Of a stretch of 64,000 nucleotides of DNA, positions 1 through 10,987 are shown in pieces. The notes under the pieces are model-generated. The model was given only the letters and a program-made list of their open reading frames with translations, made no database searches and was not told the origin of the DNA. Source of the DNA: Actinomadura sp. WMMA1423 (lineage in GTDB: Bacteria; Actinomycetota; Actinomycetes; Streptosporangiales; Streptosporangiaceae); assembly GCF_006547145.1 (NCBI RefSeq), contig NZ_CP041244.1, positions 7,688,001 to 7,752,000 of the forward strand, in the 5' to 3' direction. Made by a program: the position numbers and the translations under genes. How positions within the stretch are numbered: the first letter of the stretch is position 1; each line of letters opens with the position of its first letter.

Positions 1-1022
<1,022 letters not shown>

Positions 1023-1046
1023 CCGGCCGCACCACCGCCCGACGCG

Positions 1047-1071
1047 AGGGCCCCGGCAAAGCCGGGGCCCT
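1047..1071 (+). terminator. Rho-independent-like hairpin after rpoD
   Basis: Perfect 11-bp stem (AGGGCCCCGGC / GCCGGGGCCCT) with an AAA loop, 25 bases after the stop codon. There is no T-tract, which is usual for terminators in high-GC actinomycetes. Confidence 0.8.
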
Positions 1072-1189
1072 GCCGCGTGGCGCGAGCATGCGGGGAGCGT
1101 GTCACTTGCCGCGAGCCTGCCGCGCCTCGGAATCCTGCCGCGAGCGTGTCGGGTCGTGAGAGGCCGGCGCTGGCCGAGGGGCGTGCGGG

Positions 1190-1933
1190 TCAGTCGTGGA
1201 GGATGACGTCGAGGTTCGTGCCGTTCAACTCGACGGTGTGGCCGAGGTCGGCCACGGCCTTCAGGAGGCCCTCGGGAGTGCGCGGCGCGGCGCCCGCCTT
1301 GATGAGGTCGTGGGCGATGCGTCCGCGCGTGGCCTTGGCCATGTGGCTGACGACGGTCCGCTTGGCGACGCCGTCCGCGAGCCGCTCCCTGAACACCCGC
1401 ACGGCGACCGCGGGCGCGGGCGCCTTCCACACCGAGGCGTACGGTCCGGACCTCATGTCGACGACCAGGTCGTCGTCCAGGAGGAGCGCCTTGCGCATCG
1501 CCGGGCGCCACGAGGCCCCCAGCCCTCCTCCGGGAGGCAGCGACACGCCCATGGCCAGCCGGTAGGGCGGGACGCGGTCGGTGAGCCTCAGCGCGCCCCA
1601 CAGCCCCGAGAACACGATGATCTGCCGGGCCGCGGCCTCGGCGTCCAGATCGGCGAGGTCGAGGTTGTCGTAGAGGACGCCGGTGTAGAGCCGTGCCGCG
1701 GGCATGGTCGGTGCCTTGCGCACGGCCCTGTTGCGGGCGATGGCCTCGTCGGCCTGGCCGGGCGGCAGTCCGAGCACCTCGGCCGCGTCGGCGCGCCGGC
1801 AGGCCTTCGCCAGGGCCGAGAGAACGCGCTTGCGCGCCGGGTTCAGCCCGGGAAAGCTCAGCGAGGCGAGATCGAGGGGAGGCCCGTCCCCCTCGGCGGC
1901 CTTCTTCTCCGACGGCGGCAGCAGGATGTGCAC
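1190..1933 (-). CDS. yaaA: YaaA family protein (UPF0246, peroxide stress)
   Basis: 247-residue cytosolic protein of the YaaA/DUF328 family. In E. coli YaaA limits free intracellular iron during peroxide stress; the biochemical activity is poorly known. Family marks seen here are the N-terminal HILLPPSEKK, the central IIVFSGLWGALR and DRVPPYRL stretches, VVDMRSGPY, and the C-terminal VVSHMAKATRGRIAHDL. The GTG at 1931-1933 was chosen because the family begins at this point and GGGAG lies 5-6 bases upstream; the frame extends another 30 codons with no family resemblance. It is divergent from the GNAT gene at 1957 with only 23 bases between the two starts. Confidence 0.93.
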   Translation of the reverse strand: MHILLPPSEKKAAEGDGPPLDLASLSFPGLNPARKRVLSALAKACRRADAAEVLGLPPGQADEAIARNRAVRKAPTMPAARLYTGVLYDNLDLADLDAEAAARQIIVFSGLWGALRLTDRVPPYRLAMGVSLPPGGGLGASWRPAMRKALLLDDDLVVDMRSGPYASVWKAPAPAVAVRVFRERLADGVAKRTVVSHMAKATRGRIAHDLIKAGAAPRTPEGLLKAVADLGHTVELNGTNLDVILHD

Positions 1934-1956
1934 GATTCTCCCGAAAGCGGTGACAG

Positions 1957-2688
1957 ATGGCGCGGTCCCTCGAGAGCCGGTTGGGCGAGCTGGTCGCCGA
2001 AGCGTGGCCCGCGCCATCCGCACAGGATATGGGCGGCTGGCTGCTGCGCCACGCCGGCGGCGTGACGAAGCGCGCCAACTCCGTCCTGCCTCTGAGTGAT
2101 CCAGGAGACCTGGACAAGGCCATCGAGCGGACCGAGGGCTTCTACGCCGGGTTGGGGCTCCCGACGGTGTTCCTGATGGACGCCCAGGCGCGGCCCGAAG
2201 GGCTCGACCGGGTCCTTGAAGGCCGCGCGTACGGCGTGGTCGAACCGACGATCGCGATGGCGACCGAGCTAAGCGGCCCCTACGGGCGGGAGGGCGTGGA
2301 GGTCGCTGACTCCCCGTCCCGGGAGTGGCTCGACCTCTGGTGGTCGGTGGACGGCCGCTACGACCACCAGCTGCCGATGGCGGAGAAGATCCTCACCGGT
2401 GTGGGCGCCGGTTACGCCTGGGCGGACGGTGCCGCCGTGGGGCGCGGCGTCCCGCAGGGCGAGTGGCTCGGAATCTACGCCATGGCCGTCGCACCGGACG
2501 CGCGGAGGCGGGGGCTGGGCAGGCGCGTCCTGCGTGCCCTTCTCGGCTGGGGGCGCGAGCAGGGATGCGAACGGGCGTACCTGGTCGTGGTCGAGCGGAA
2601 CGCTCCCGCCAGGGCGCTGTACGAGGCGGAGGGGTTCGAGCGGGCGGCGGCCTATCACTACCGGGTGAAGAACGTCACCACTCGGTGA
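1957..2688 (+). CDS. GNAT family N-acetyltransferase
   Basis: 243-residue acetyl-CoA-dependent N-acetyltransferase with unknown acceptor. The C-terminal half has the GNAT core: the beta4/alpha3 acetyl-CoA pocket (VAPDARRRGLGRRVLRALL, about residues 177-195) followed by YLVVVERNAPARALYEAEGF, the usual beta5-alpha4 end. The N-terminal 120 residues (GGWLLRHAGGVTKRANSVLPL) are typical of a two-part actinobacterial GNAT group related to mycobacterial Rv0428c, and probably form a degenerate GNAT fold. It diverges from yaaA, so the 23-base gap must hold both translation starts. Substrate assignment is not possible from sequence. Confidence 0.9.
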   Translation: MARSLESRLGELVAEAWPAPSAQDMGGWLLRHAGGVTKRANSVLPLSDPGDLDKAIERTEGFYAGLGLPTVFLMDAQARPEGLDRVLEGRAYGVVEPTIAMATELSGPYGREGVEVADSPSREWLDLWWSVDGRYDHQLPMAEKILTGVGAGYAWADGAAVGRGVPQGEWLGIYAMAVAPDARRRGLGRRVLRALLGWGREQGCERAYLVVVERNAPARALYEAEGFERAAAYHYRVKNVTTR

Positions 2689-2806
2689 GAAGGACGAGAC
2701 GCGGCACGCCACCACTCCGATTCGGCTACGATGCGCAATCATTCGCATACTCTTCGCAATTGTCGCCGCATTGTGCTCGGCGATGCGCCTAACGGGTGGA
2801 ATGCGA

Positions 2807-2836
2807 ACGGCGGCCCCCGTCTCCGGTGGCCGCCGT
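2807..2836 (-). terminator. Hairpin terminator after the DUF7455 gene
   Basis: Inverted repeat ACGGCGGCC (2807-2815) / GGCCGCCGT (2828-2836). The 12-base spacer has a further internal CCG/CGG pairing. It lies 25 bases beyond the stop codon of the minus-strand gene. Confidence 0.65.
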
Positions 2837-2860
2837 CCTTGGGTTCGCTCTATTGGAGGT

Positions 2861-3091
2861 CTACCGGTCCTCGTCCGAAGCGACGGCCGGGGTTTCGGTG
2901 AGGCGGTCGGTCTCGTCCTGAATGTCGGCCCCGTTGGAGCGGAGGGCCTCTGCGTACTTGCGCCCGTGGTGGGCGCAGAACAGAAGGTCGCCGCCGCCTA
3001 CAAGGACCGCACGGACGTAGGCCTGAGCGCCGCAGCGGTCGCATCGGTCGGCGACGGTCAGCGGCTTGGTTGGGGCAAGGGCTCCAGTCAC
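2861..3091 (-). CDS. DUF7455 small zinc-ribbon-like protein
   Basis: 76-residue conserved actinobacterial protein of unknown function, encoded beside the principal sigma gene as in Streptomyces. The core CDRCGAQAYVRAVL then LLFCAHHGRKY supplies CxxC followed by CxHH, a plausible single zinc site; the C-terminal tail is acidic and probably disordered. The start is GTG at 3089-3091 with AGGAAGG about 6 bases upstream. A GGAAC-N18-GTT motif at 3128-3153 could be its promoter (listed separately). Its function is unknown; small zinc ribbons of this size often act as polymerase- or ribosome-associated factors, but nothing here shows that. Confidence 0.85.
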   Translation of the reverse strand: MTGALAPTKPLTVADRCDRCGAQAYVRAVLVGGGDLLFCAHHGRKYAEALRSNGADIQDETDRLTETPAVASDEDR

Positions 3092-3127
3092 GGCACCTTC
3101 CTCATGCTCGGGGTCGGTACTTAGGAC

Positions 3128-3153
3128 AACATCTAACCCGACGCTGGCGTTCC
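3128..3153 (-). promoter_or_regulatory. Possible SigR/ECF-type promoter for the DUF7455 gene
   Basis: On the minus strand the sequence reads GGAAC, 18 bases, then GTT, which matches the GGAAY-N18-GTT consensus of oxidative-stress (SigR-type) sigma factors. It sits 37-62 bases upstream of the GTG start. A chance match is possible. Confidence 0.3.
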
Positions 3154-3195
3154 CAACCTGGTTCTTCGTACGCCCACAGCAGAATGGCCCAATAA

Positions 3196-3209
3196 GTGAC
3201 CGAGGTCAC
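3196..3209. promoter_or_regulatory. Palindrome GTGACC-GA-GGTCAC
   Basis: A perfect 6-bp inverted repeat with a 2-base centre, immediately beyond the stop codon of the ABC permease and about 105 bases upstream of the DUF7455 start. It may be an operator; the loop is too short for a good terminator. Confidence 0.35.
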
Positions 3210-3210
3210 A

Positions 3211-4284
3211 TTAGGCGGCGTCCCACCGGAACACGCGCATGGCGATCAGCGCCCCGACGACCGCGACGCCCAGCAGAACGGCGATCTGGGGCAGCGCGGA
3301 GGCCGGCCCGAGCCCCCGGCCCATCACATTGAGCATGCCCTCGTTGAGATAGCGCAGCGGGAAGATGTAGGACAGCGTCCTCATCCAGGTGGGGGAGGCG
3401 TCCAGCGGGAAGAACGAGCCGCCGAGGAACGCCATCGGCAGCACGATCAGCTGGGTCACCGCCTGCGCGGTCTCCTGCGTCTTGGCCCACGCGCCGATCA
3501 GCATCCCGATCGACAGGAACGCGAGCACGCCCGCGATCACCATCGGGATCGCCATCCACCAGGCGCCGCTGAGCTTCAGGCCGAACATCGGCAGCTGCGC
3601 CACCACCACGAACAGCACGAACTGGACGAGGGCCACGGCGAGGCTGACCGCCACCCGCGCGGCGAACACGGTGGGGATCGGCGCGGGGGAGAGCTGGAGG
3701 CGGCGCAGGATGCCCTTGGTCCGCCATGTGACGAGCGTCTGGGACGCCCCGAAGACGCCCGCCGACGCCAGGGCCCAGCCCAGCAGGCTCGGGGTGAAGA
3801 ACTGGATGGCCTTGAGCGAGTCGTCCTCCACCTGCTGGTCGGTCACCCGGTAGGCGGGCGGCTTGCCGGAGGCGGCGAGGTTCGCCGACTGGACGATCGA
3901 GTTCATCAGCCCCCGCACCGTCCCGGACTTGACCTGGTCGGCCGCCGAGTAGTGGACGACCAGCTCGCCCCCGCGCTGCTCCACGACCGCGTCGGCGTCC
4001 CCCTTCTCGACCTTGCGGAGGGCCGCGGCGCGGTCCGGGGCCTTCTCGACCTTCAGGACCTTGCCGAGCTCGTCGGCCCCCTGCGTCACCGCCTGGTCGA
4101 TGACCGGCGCCTTCCCCACCTCCAGGACCTTCACCTTGGAGGTCGACTGGTGGCCGAAGATCCCAGCGAAGAGCACCAGGAACATCAGGGGGAACAACAC
4201 GGTGAAGAACAGCGCCGTGTAGTCGCGCTGGAAACCCAGGAACATCGCCCTGGACAGGCTCTTGAAACTCTCGAACGTGCTCAC
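3211..4284 (-). CDS. ABC-2 type transporter permease
   Basis: 357-residue inner-membrane permease of a drug-export-like ABC transporter. A first membrane helix (YTALFFTVLFPLMFLVLFAG, about residues 22-41) is followed by a roughly 130-residue extracytoplasmic segment and then five helices in the C-terminal half, the ABC2_membrane_3 layout. The start is GTG at 4282-4284 and overlaps the stop of the ATPase gene by four bases (GTGA), so the two are translationally coupled and form one exporter. The substrate is unknown; the family includes daunorubicin-type and antibiotic exporters. Confidence 0.92.
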   Translation of the reverse strand: MSTFESFKSLSRAMFLGFQRDYTALFFTVLFPLMFLVLFAGIFGHQSTSKVKVLEVGKAPVIDQAVTQGADELGKVLKVEKAPDRAAALRKVEKGDADAVVEQRGGELVVHYSAADQVKSGTVRGLMNSIVQSANLAASGKPPAYRVTDQQVEDDSLKAIQFFTPSLLGWALASAGVFGASQTLVTWRTKGILRRLQLSPAPIPTVFAARVAVSLAVALVQFVLFVVVAQLPMFGLKLSGAWWMAIPMVIAGVLAFLSIGMLIGAWAKTQETAQAVTQLIVLPMAFLGGSFFPLDASPTWMRTLSYIFPLRYLNEGMLNVMGRGLGPASALPQIAVLLGVAVVGALIAMRVFRWDAA

Positions 4285-5183
4285 GCCCTGTACTCCCGTC
4301 CGGTGAGCTCCAGAAAGACGTCCTCAAGCGTGGCGCCGCGGATCTGGACGCCGGTGAGGGCGTCCTTGGCGGCCATGGCGGCGACCACCGCAGAGGGATC
4401 TCGGGTGGAAATGGTCAGCGAGACGCCGTCGTCGTCGGCCCCGTCGGCGCCTGGCAGGAGCCGCGCGTCCTCGACGGCCAGGACGCCGCTGGCCACGCTG
4501 ATCCTTGCGGGGGCGTCCAGTCCGCGCACCAGGACCGCCGGGGCGCCGAGCTTGAGGATCCTGCCCGAGTCCATGATGGCGACGCGGTCGCAGAGGCTCT
4601 CCGCCTCGTCCATGTGGTGCGTGGTCAGGACGATGGTGCGGCCCTCGGTGTTGATCGAGCGGAGCACGTCCCACAGGTTGCGGCGCGCCTGCGGGTCCAG
4701 CGCGGCGGTGGGCTCGTCGAGGAACAGCAGCTCAGGGTCGTGCACGAGCGCGCACGCGATGGACAGGCGCTGCGCCTGGCCGCCCGAGAGCTTCTCGACG
4801 CGGGTGTCGGCCTTGTCGTCCAGGCCGACCAGTTCGAGCATCGCGTCGGCCTTCTTCGCCGGGACGCCGTAGAGGGAGCCGAACGTCCGCAGCTGCTCCC
4901 GCGCGGTCAGCCGCTCGAAGAACGACGACGCCTGCAACTGGACGCCGATCCTGGGGAGCAGCTTGGAGTTGCGAGGCCACGGGGGGAGGCCGAGCACGGT
5001 GAGGTCGCCCTCGTCCGCCTGCCGCAGCCCCTCGATGATCTCCAGTGTGGTGGTCTTGCCGGCCCCGTTCGGCCCGAGGATGCCGAAGAACTCGCCCTCC
5101 TCGACGGAGAACGTCACCCCGTCCACGGCCCGGACGTCCCCGTATCGCTTGCGGAGGCCCGAGACCTCGATCGTTTGCGCCAT
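4281..5183 (-). CDS. ABC transporter ATP-binding protein (DrrA/CcmA type)
   Basis: 300-residue ATPase that powers the adjacent permease. Walker A GPNGAGKTTT, Q-loop GVQLQ, signature LSGGQAQR, Walker B LLFLDEPTAALDP and H-loop TTHHMDEAE are all intact, followed by the DrrA-type C-terminal domain ending LEDVFLELTGREYRA. The ATG at 5181-5183 was chosen because MAQTIEVSGLRKRYG is the usual family start; the frame is open 35 codons further upstream without homology. The start has no Shine-Dalgarno sequence but has a TACTGT -10 box six bases before it, suggesting a leaderless message. It diverges from parE. Confidence 0.94.
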   Translation of the reverse strand: MAQTIEVSGLRKRYGDVRAVDGVTFSVEEGEFFGILGPNGAGKTTTLEIIEGLRQADEGDLTVLGLPPWPRNSKLLPRIGVQLQASSFFERLTAREQLRTFGSLYGVPAKKADAMLELVGLDDKADTRVEKLSGGQAQRLSIACALVHDPELLFLDEPTAALDPQARRNLWDVLRSINTEGRTIVLTTHHMDEAESLCDRVAIMDSGRILKLGAPAVLVRGLDAPARISVASGVLAVEDARLLPGADGADDDGVSLTISTRDPSAVVAAMAAKDALTGVQIRGATLEDVFLELTGREYRA

Positions 5184-5189
5184 GCGAGG

Positions 5190-5195
5190 ACAGTA
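5190..5195 (-). promoter_or_regulatory. -10 box of a leaderless promoter for the ABC exporter operon
   Basis: TACTGT on the minus strand is followed by exactly six bases and then the ATG of the ATPase gene. This spacing places the transcription start at the A of ATG, the actinobacterial leaderless arrangement. Confidence 0.5.
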
Positions 5196-5393
5196 AGGAG
5201 AAACCGGGCCTGGCACACCCACCCATAGGTGGACGTTCGGGTCTGATAGTCGAAGTAGGGGTAGCCTGGCGGACCGTACGGGCCCCACCGCGACGGCGTG
5301 CGCGACGTCGGCGGCGGCGAGCCTTTCGGTGGATTGTCGGCGTCCGGGGGTACCCTTCTGCCGACCGTCCTACCCCCGAGGAGCACACGCACG

Positions 5394-7484
<2,091 letters not shown>

Positions 7485-7489
7485 GCGTG

Positions 7490-7513
7490 GGTCTCCACCC
7501 CGCGGTGGAGACC
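7490..7513 (+). terminator. Hairpin terminator after parE
   Basis: Perfect 10-bp stem GGTCTCCACC / GGTGGAGACC with a CCGC loop, starting five bases after the parE stop codon. No T-tract follows. Confidence 0.75.
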
Positions 7514-7669
7514 GGGAAGTCCAGCCTGGCGCCGATCCTGCCGGGCGCCCGCGCCGCATACCTTCGAAGGCATGCACTCCCTCGACCGCACCGTCCCCGC
7601 CCCGGTGGCGATCGCCCAGGGTCCCGTTCCGGGCCCGCGGGCGGGGAGCGCGGACGGCGCCGCACCGGT

Positions 7670-7675
7670 TAGCGT
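7670..7675 (+). promoter_or_regulatory. -10 box of a leaderless promoter for the first two-component operon
   Basis: TAGCGT, then six bases, then the GTG start of the sensor kinase at 7682. No Shine-Dalgarno sequence is visible. Confidence 0.45.
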
Positions 7676-7681
7676 CGTCCC

Positions 7682-8809
7682 GTGAAGACCACCGGGGAGC
7701 GGGTGACCCGCTTTCTCGTCATCGGCAACCTGCTGGCCTGGGGGCTGGCCGCCTACGTCCGCGGCCTGCTCAGGGCCGACCCCGCCCCCGCGCTGCACGG
7801 CGCGGGCCTGGCATTCGTCGTGCTCAACGTGGTCATGTTCCTCCTGCTCGGTGCGGGTCTGTGGTTCGGGCGCAGGAACGAGGGGCCGCACCGGCGCCTC
7901 GGGATCGGCCTCCTGCTCGGGTCCATCGCGGCGGCGATGGCGCTGTACGCGCTCGCCCCCCATCCCGGGGACGGCCTGCTGTTCTCCATGATCGGTCTCT
8001 GGGTGCTGCTGACGCGCCTGCCGATCCCCTGGGGCATCGCGGTCAGCGCCCTGACGATCGCCTCGATCGCCGGGGTGGGGGAGGGGTTCGGCTCCGGCGG
8101 CGCGGATCTCGGCCTGATGGCGGCGTTCGCGGGGCTCACGCTCGGCGCGCTGGCGAGCCGCCACGGCAAGGCCGCGCAGGAGGCGACCCGCCGCGCGGAG
8201 GCGGCCAACGCCGTCCTCGCCGAACGGTCGCACATCGCACGGGAGATCCACGACATCCTGGCCCACTCGCTGTCGGCGCAGATCGTCCATCTGGAGGGTG
8301 CGCGGCTGCTGCTCGCGCGGGACGGCGACCGCGTCCAGGCACTGGACCGGGTGGAGCGCGCGCGGAACCTCGCCCGCTCCGGCCTGGAGGAGACCAGGCG
8401 GGCCCTGGCGACGCTGCGCGGGGAGACACCGCAGCCCAAAGAGGTCATCCAGGAGCTCGCCGAGGAGTTCTACGCCAGCACCGGGCGCCCCTGCGACGTG
8501 CACGTGACCGGCGAACCGCGCGAACTGTCGCCGCAGGCCGGGCTCGCGGTCGTACGGACCGCGCAGGAGGCGCTCACCAACGTCCGCAAGCACGCTCCCG
8601 GCGCGCGCGCCCAGGTCGCCCTGCGCTACCTCACCGGCAAGGTGGAGCTCGAAGTGACCGACACCGGCGGTACGGAGACCGTCGAGGAGCTGGGCGGCGG
8701 CGGGTACGGCCTCGTGGGGATGCGGGAGCGTGCGGAGTTGATCGATGGCACGCTGGTCACCGGACCGGACGGCAAGGGATTCCGCGTGTCCCTCAGCGTG
8801 CCGGCCTGA
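7682..8809 (+). CDS. Two-component sensor histidine kinase (NarX/DesK class)
   Basis: 375-residue membrane sensor kinase. Five or six hydrophobic helices fill residues 10-160 with no sizeable outer loop, which suggests sensing within the membrane. A short coiled linker leads to the HisKA_3 dimerisation helix with phospho-acceptor His190 (REIHDILAHSLSAQI), then the ATPase domain with N-box EALTNVRKHAPG and G-boxes DTGG and GGGGYGLVGMRERAEL. The GTG start at 7682 fits a leaderless -10 (TAGCGT) six bases upstream. The response regulator follows after 15 bases, so the two form one operon. The signal is unknown. Confidence 0.93.
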   Translation: MKTTGERVTRFLVIGNLLAWGLAAYVRGLLRADPAPALHGAGLAFVVLNVVMFLLLGAGLWFGRRNEGPHRRLGIGLLLGSIAAAMALYALAPHPGDGLLFSMIGLWVLLTRLPIPWGIAVSALTIASIAGVGEGFGSGGADLGLMAAFAGLTLGALASRHGKAAQEATRRAEAANAVLAERSHIAREIHDILAHSLSAQIVHLEGARLLLARDGDRVQALDRVERARNLARSGLEETRRALATLRGETPQPKEVIQELAEEFYASTGRPCDVHVTGEPRELSPQAGLAVVRTAQEALTNVRKHAPGARAQVALRYLTGKVELEVTDTGGTETVEELGGGGYGLVGMRERAELIDGTLVTGPDGKGFRVSLSVPA

Positions 8810-8824
8810 CGGGAGGCGGGAGCG

Positions 8825-9484
8825 GTGAACGACACGGCGAGGATCCTGGTCGTCGACGACCAGACCGTGGTGCGGGAGGGCCTTGTCCTGCTGCTGGAAC
8901 TGCTGCCCGGCATCGAGGTCGCCGGGGCGTGCGGCGACGGCGAGCAGGCCGTGGCGATGGTCGCCGACCTGGAGCCCGACGTCGTCCTGATGGACCTGCG
9001 CATGCCGCGGATGGACGGCGTGGAGGCGACCCGCCGCATCAAGGAGGCGCACCCGCAGGTCGGGATCGTCGTGCTCACCACCTACGCCGACGACGAGTCG
9101 ATCTTCGCCGCGCTGCGCGCCGGGGCCCGCGGCTACCTCACCAAGGACGCCGACGCCGACGAGATCGCCCGCGCCGTGGCCGCCGTCCGAGGGGGAGCGT
9201 CCCAGCTCGACCCGGCCGTCCAGCGCCGCCTGGTCGAGGCCGTGGCGGTCGGCGAGCGCCCCCGCCGCGGCGGGGGCGGCACGCTGCCGGACGGCCTGAC
9301 CCGGCGCGAGGCGGAGGTGCTCACCCTCATCGCCCAGGGACGCTCCAACGCCGAGATCGCCGGCGACCTGTTCATCTCCGAGGCGACCGTGAAGACGCAC
9401 ATCAACAACCTGTTCGCCAAGGCGAACCTCCGGGACCGGGCCCAGGCGGTCACCTACGCCTTCCGGCACGGCCTCAGCGGCTGA
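8825..9484 (+). CDS. Response regulator, NarL/FixJ family
   Basis: 219-residue DNA-binding response regulator, partner of the kinase just upstream. The receiver domain has the acidic pair (VVDDQ) and phospho-acceptor Asp57 (VLMDLRMPRMDG), switch Thr in VVLTTYADD and Lys in YLTKDADADE. A Gly-rich linker (about residues 145-155) leads to the LuxR-type helix-turn-helix LTRREAEVLTLIAQGRSNAEI...ISEATVKTHINNLFAK. The start is GTG 8825 with GGGAGG upstream. The target genes are not evident from the neighbours. Confidence 0.95.
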   Translation: MNDTARILVVDDQTVVREGLVLLLELLPGIEVAGACGDGEQAVAMVADLEPDVVLMDLRMPRMDGVEATRRIKEAHPQVGIVVLTTYADDESIFAALRAGARGYLTKDADADEIARAVAAVRGGASQLDPAVQRRLVEAVAVGERPRRGGGGTLPDGLTRREAEVLTLIAQGRSNAEIAGDLFISEATVKTHINNLFAKANLRDRAQAVTYAFRHGLSG

Positions 9485-9557
9485 TCTTCGGTCAGCATCC
9501 GGCAAGGGCTGGGTCAAGGCAGGCCCCCGCGCCCGCGGGCGGCCCCAGCATGAGACG

Positions 9558-9920
9558 GTGCTCAGAACCTGCATGATCGCGGAGTACCTGCGCCCGTACG
9601 CGCAGTGGCGCATCAACCGGCCAGATCCCTGCGACGGCGGCCGCAACGCCCGCGCCGCGATCGGCCTCATCGACGCGGCCGCCTACGTGGCCCAGCTGGA
9701 CGACAGCGAACGCGTCATCGTCCGCATGGCCGTCGCCGGCTGCTTCACCCTCGGCCGCTTCAACCCGGGCGCGGAGGGCGAGAGGCTCATCCGGTTCTGG
9801 CACTACGACGACGCCTCGAAGGGGCCGGCCGACCTCCTCGAAGCCCTGGCCGACTGCGCCGAACGCGGCCTGCGGTCCCCGAGGCCGCGTCCCCGCGAGG
9901 ACCGAACCACGGTGGCGTAA
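9558..9920 (+). CDS. Conserved hypothetical protein, 120 residues
   Basis: Not recognised as a named family. Codon third positions are strongly G/C throughout, and the opposite-strand ORF is a shadow, so I take this as a real gene. The protein is soluble, with no signal peptide or membrane helix; it starts LRTCMIAEYLRPYAQWRINRP and ends in a basic tail (PRPRPREDRTTVA). The start is uncertain: GTG 9558 gives 120 residues, ATG 9573 gives 115, and neither has a clear ribosome site. It stands alone between the two-component operon and a convergent thioredoxin-like gene, with a 14-bp tandem repeat after its stop. Confidence 0.6.
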   Translation: MLRTCMIAEYLRPYAQWRINRPDPCDGGRNARAAIGLIDAAAYVAQLDDSERVIVRMAVAGCFTLGRFNPGAEGERLIRFWHYDDASKGPADLLEALADCAERGLRSPRPRPREDRTTVA

Positions 9921-9929
9921 CTCGCCCGA

Positions 9930-9985
9930 TGTGATTCAGGCGGTGTGATTCAAAGGGTGTGATTCGAGCGGTGTGATTCGAGCGC
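9930..9985. repeat. Four 14-bp tandem repeats beginning TGTGATTC
   Basis: TGTGATTC occurs at 9930, 9944, 9958 and 9972, exactly 14 bases apart; the six variable bases are AGGCGG, AAAGGG, GAGCGG and GAGCGC. The array lies between the stop codons of two convergent genes. Confidence 0.85.
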
Positions 9986-10005
9986 CGCGATCAGACGTCC
10001 CGTGA

Positions 10006-10572
10006 TCACACCGGCTCGTTGCCGGGCCTCCACTTGATGCCGCAGCCGAGGCTCGGCGTGTGCGGCTCGGGGACCTCCTTTCCGGCCAGGACGTGATCCA
10101 GCGCGGCCCTGAGCGAGGCCCCGTCCGGCTCGACGTCGTTGCGCGGCCTCGCCCCGTCGAACTCGCCCCGGTAGGCGAGCGTGCGCTCCCGGCCGTAGAG
10201 GAAGAAGTCGGGCGTGCAGGCGGCCTTGAACGCCTTGGCGGTCTCCTGCGACTCGTCCACCAGGTAGGGGAACCGGAACCCGGCCCTTTCCGCCTGTTCC
10301 CGCAGGTGCTCGGCGCCGTCGTCGGGGTAGTTCGCGACGTCGTTGCTGCACACGGCGACCGTGGCCAGGCCCTTGTCCGCGTACTCGGCGGTGAGCGCGC
10401 CTATCCCGTTCTCGATCCGCCGGACGTAGGGGCAGTGGTTGGACAGGAACACCACCAGGAGGGCCGCCGCGTCCGGGAAGTCGCCGTCCGAGACGGCCAC
10501 GCCCTCGACGGACGGGAGCCGGAACGCGGGAACGGGGGAGCCGAGCGGAACCATGAACGATGCGATAGCCAT
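10006..10572 (-). CDS. Thioredoxin-fold (AhpC/TSA-redoxin) protein
   Basis: 188-residue cytosolic redoxin-domain protein. The thioredoxin-like core is clear: PAFRLPSVEG, then LLVVFLSNHCPYVRRIENGI with a single cysteine where thioredoxins have CxxC, then TPDFFLYGRERTLAYRG (cis-Pro region). The C-terminal SLGCGIKWRPGNEP with a second cysteine is a recurring feature of this subgroup and could be the resolving residue. A thiol peroxidase or redox-signalling role is likely but the substrate is unknown. The ATG at 10570-10572 is the natural start; the gene diverges from the isomerase-like gene at 10625. Confidence 0.88.
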   Translation of the reverse strand: MAIASFMVPLGSPVPAFRLPSVEGVAVSDGDFPDAAALLVVFLSNHCPYVRRIENGIGALTAEYADKGLATVAVCSNDVANYPDDGAEHLREQAERAGFRFPYLVDESQETAKAFKAACTPDFFLYGRERTLAYRGEFDGARPRNDVEPDGASLRAALDHVLAGKEVPEPHTPSLGCGIKWRPGNEPV

Positions 10573-10612
10573 GCCCCCATCATGTCCCGCCGGTGACCAA
10601 GCGATCGCTTGC

Positions 10613-10618
10613 TAGGCT
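10613..10618 (+). promoter_or_regulatory. -10 box of a leaderless promoter for the isomerase-like gene
   Basis: TAGGCT, then six bases, then ATG at 10625; no Shine-Dalgarno sequence precedes the start. Confidence 0.5.
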
Positions 10619-10624
10619 TCGGTC

Positions 10625-10987
10625 ATGCCCTCCCAGGACCACATGAAGCAGGCACTCCAGACCTACGTCGACGCCTTCAACGCCGCCGACGCCGCGACCG
10701 TCTGCGGCCTCTACGCCGACGACGCCGTCATCGAGGACCCGGTCGGCCACCCGCCGATGACCGGGCGCGCCGCCATCGAGGAGTTCTACGCCAACGCCAT
10801 CGCCGGCGGCGCCAAGCTCACCCTCGACGCGCCCATCCGCGGCTCCCACGGCGACCGCGCCGCCATGGCCTTCACCGTCGACGTCCCCGGTATGCGCGTC
10901 CACGCCATCGACGTCATGACCTTCGACTCCGAGGGCAAGATCATCCGCATGGAGGCCCACTGGGGTCCCGACGACGTGGAGGTCTGA
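10625..10987 (+). CDS. SnoaL/ketosteroid-isomerase-like protein
   Basis: 120-residue NTF2-fold enzyme. Residues align unusually well with delta5-3-ketosteroid isomerase: Tyr14 (LQTYVDAFNAAD), Asp38 (AVIEDPVG) and Asp96 (AIDVMTF) stand at the places of the catalytic Tyr14, Asp38 and Asp99 of the Comamonas enzyme, and the tail MEAHWGPDDVEV matches its end. A double-bond isomerisation in steroid or polyketide metabolism is therefore plausible, although many SnoaL-like proteins keep similar residues with other substrates. It is a single-gene unit, with no steroid catabolism genes nearby. A leaderless start is likely. Confidence 0.85.
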   Translation: MPSQDHMKQALQTYVDAFNAADAATVCGLYADDAVIEDPVGHPPMTGRAAIEEFYANAIAGGAKLTLDAPIRGSHGDRAAMAFTVDVPGMRVHAIDVMTFDSEGKIIRMEAHWGPDDVEV

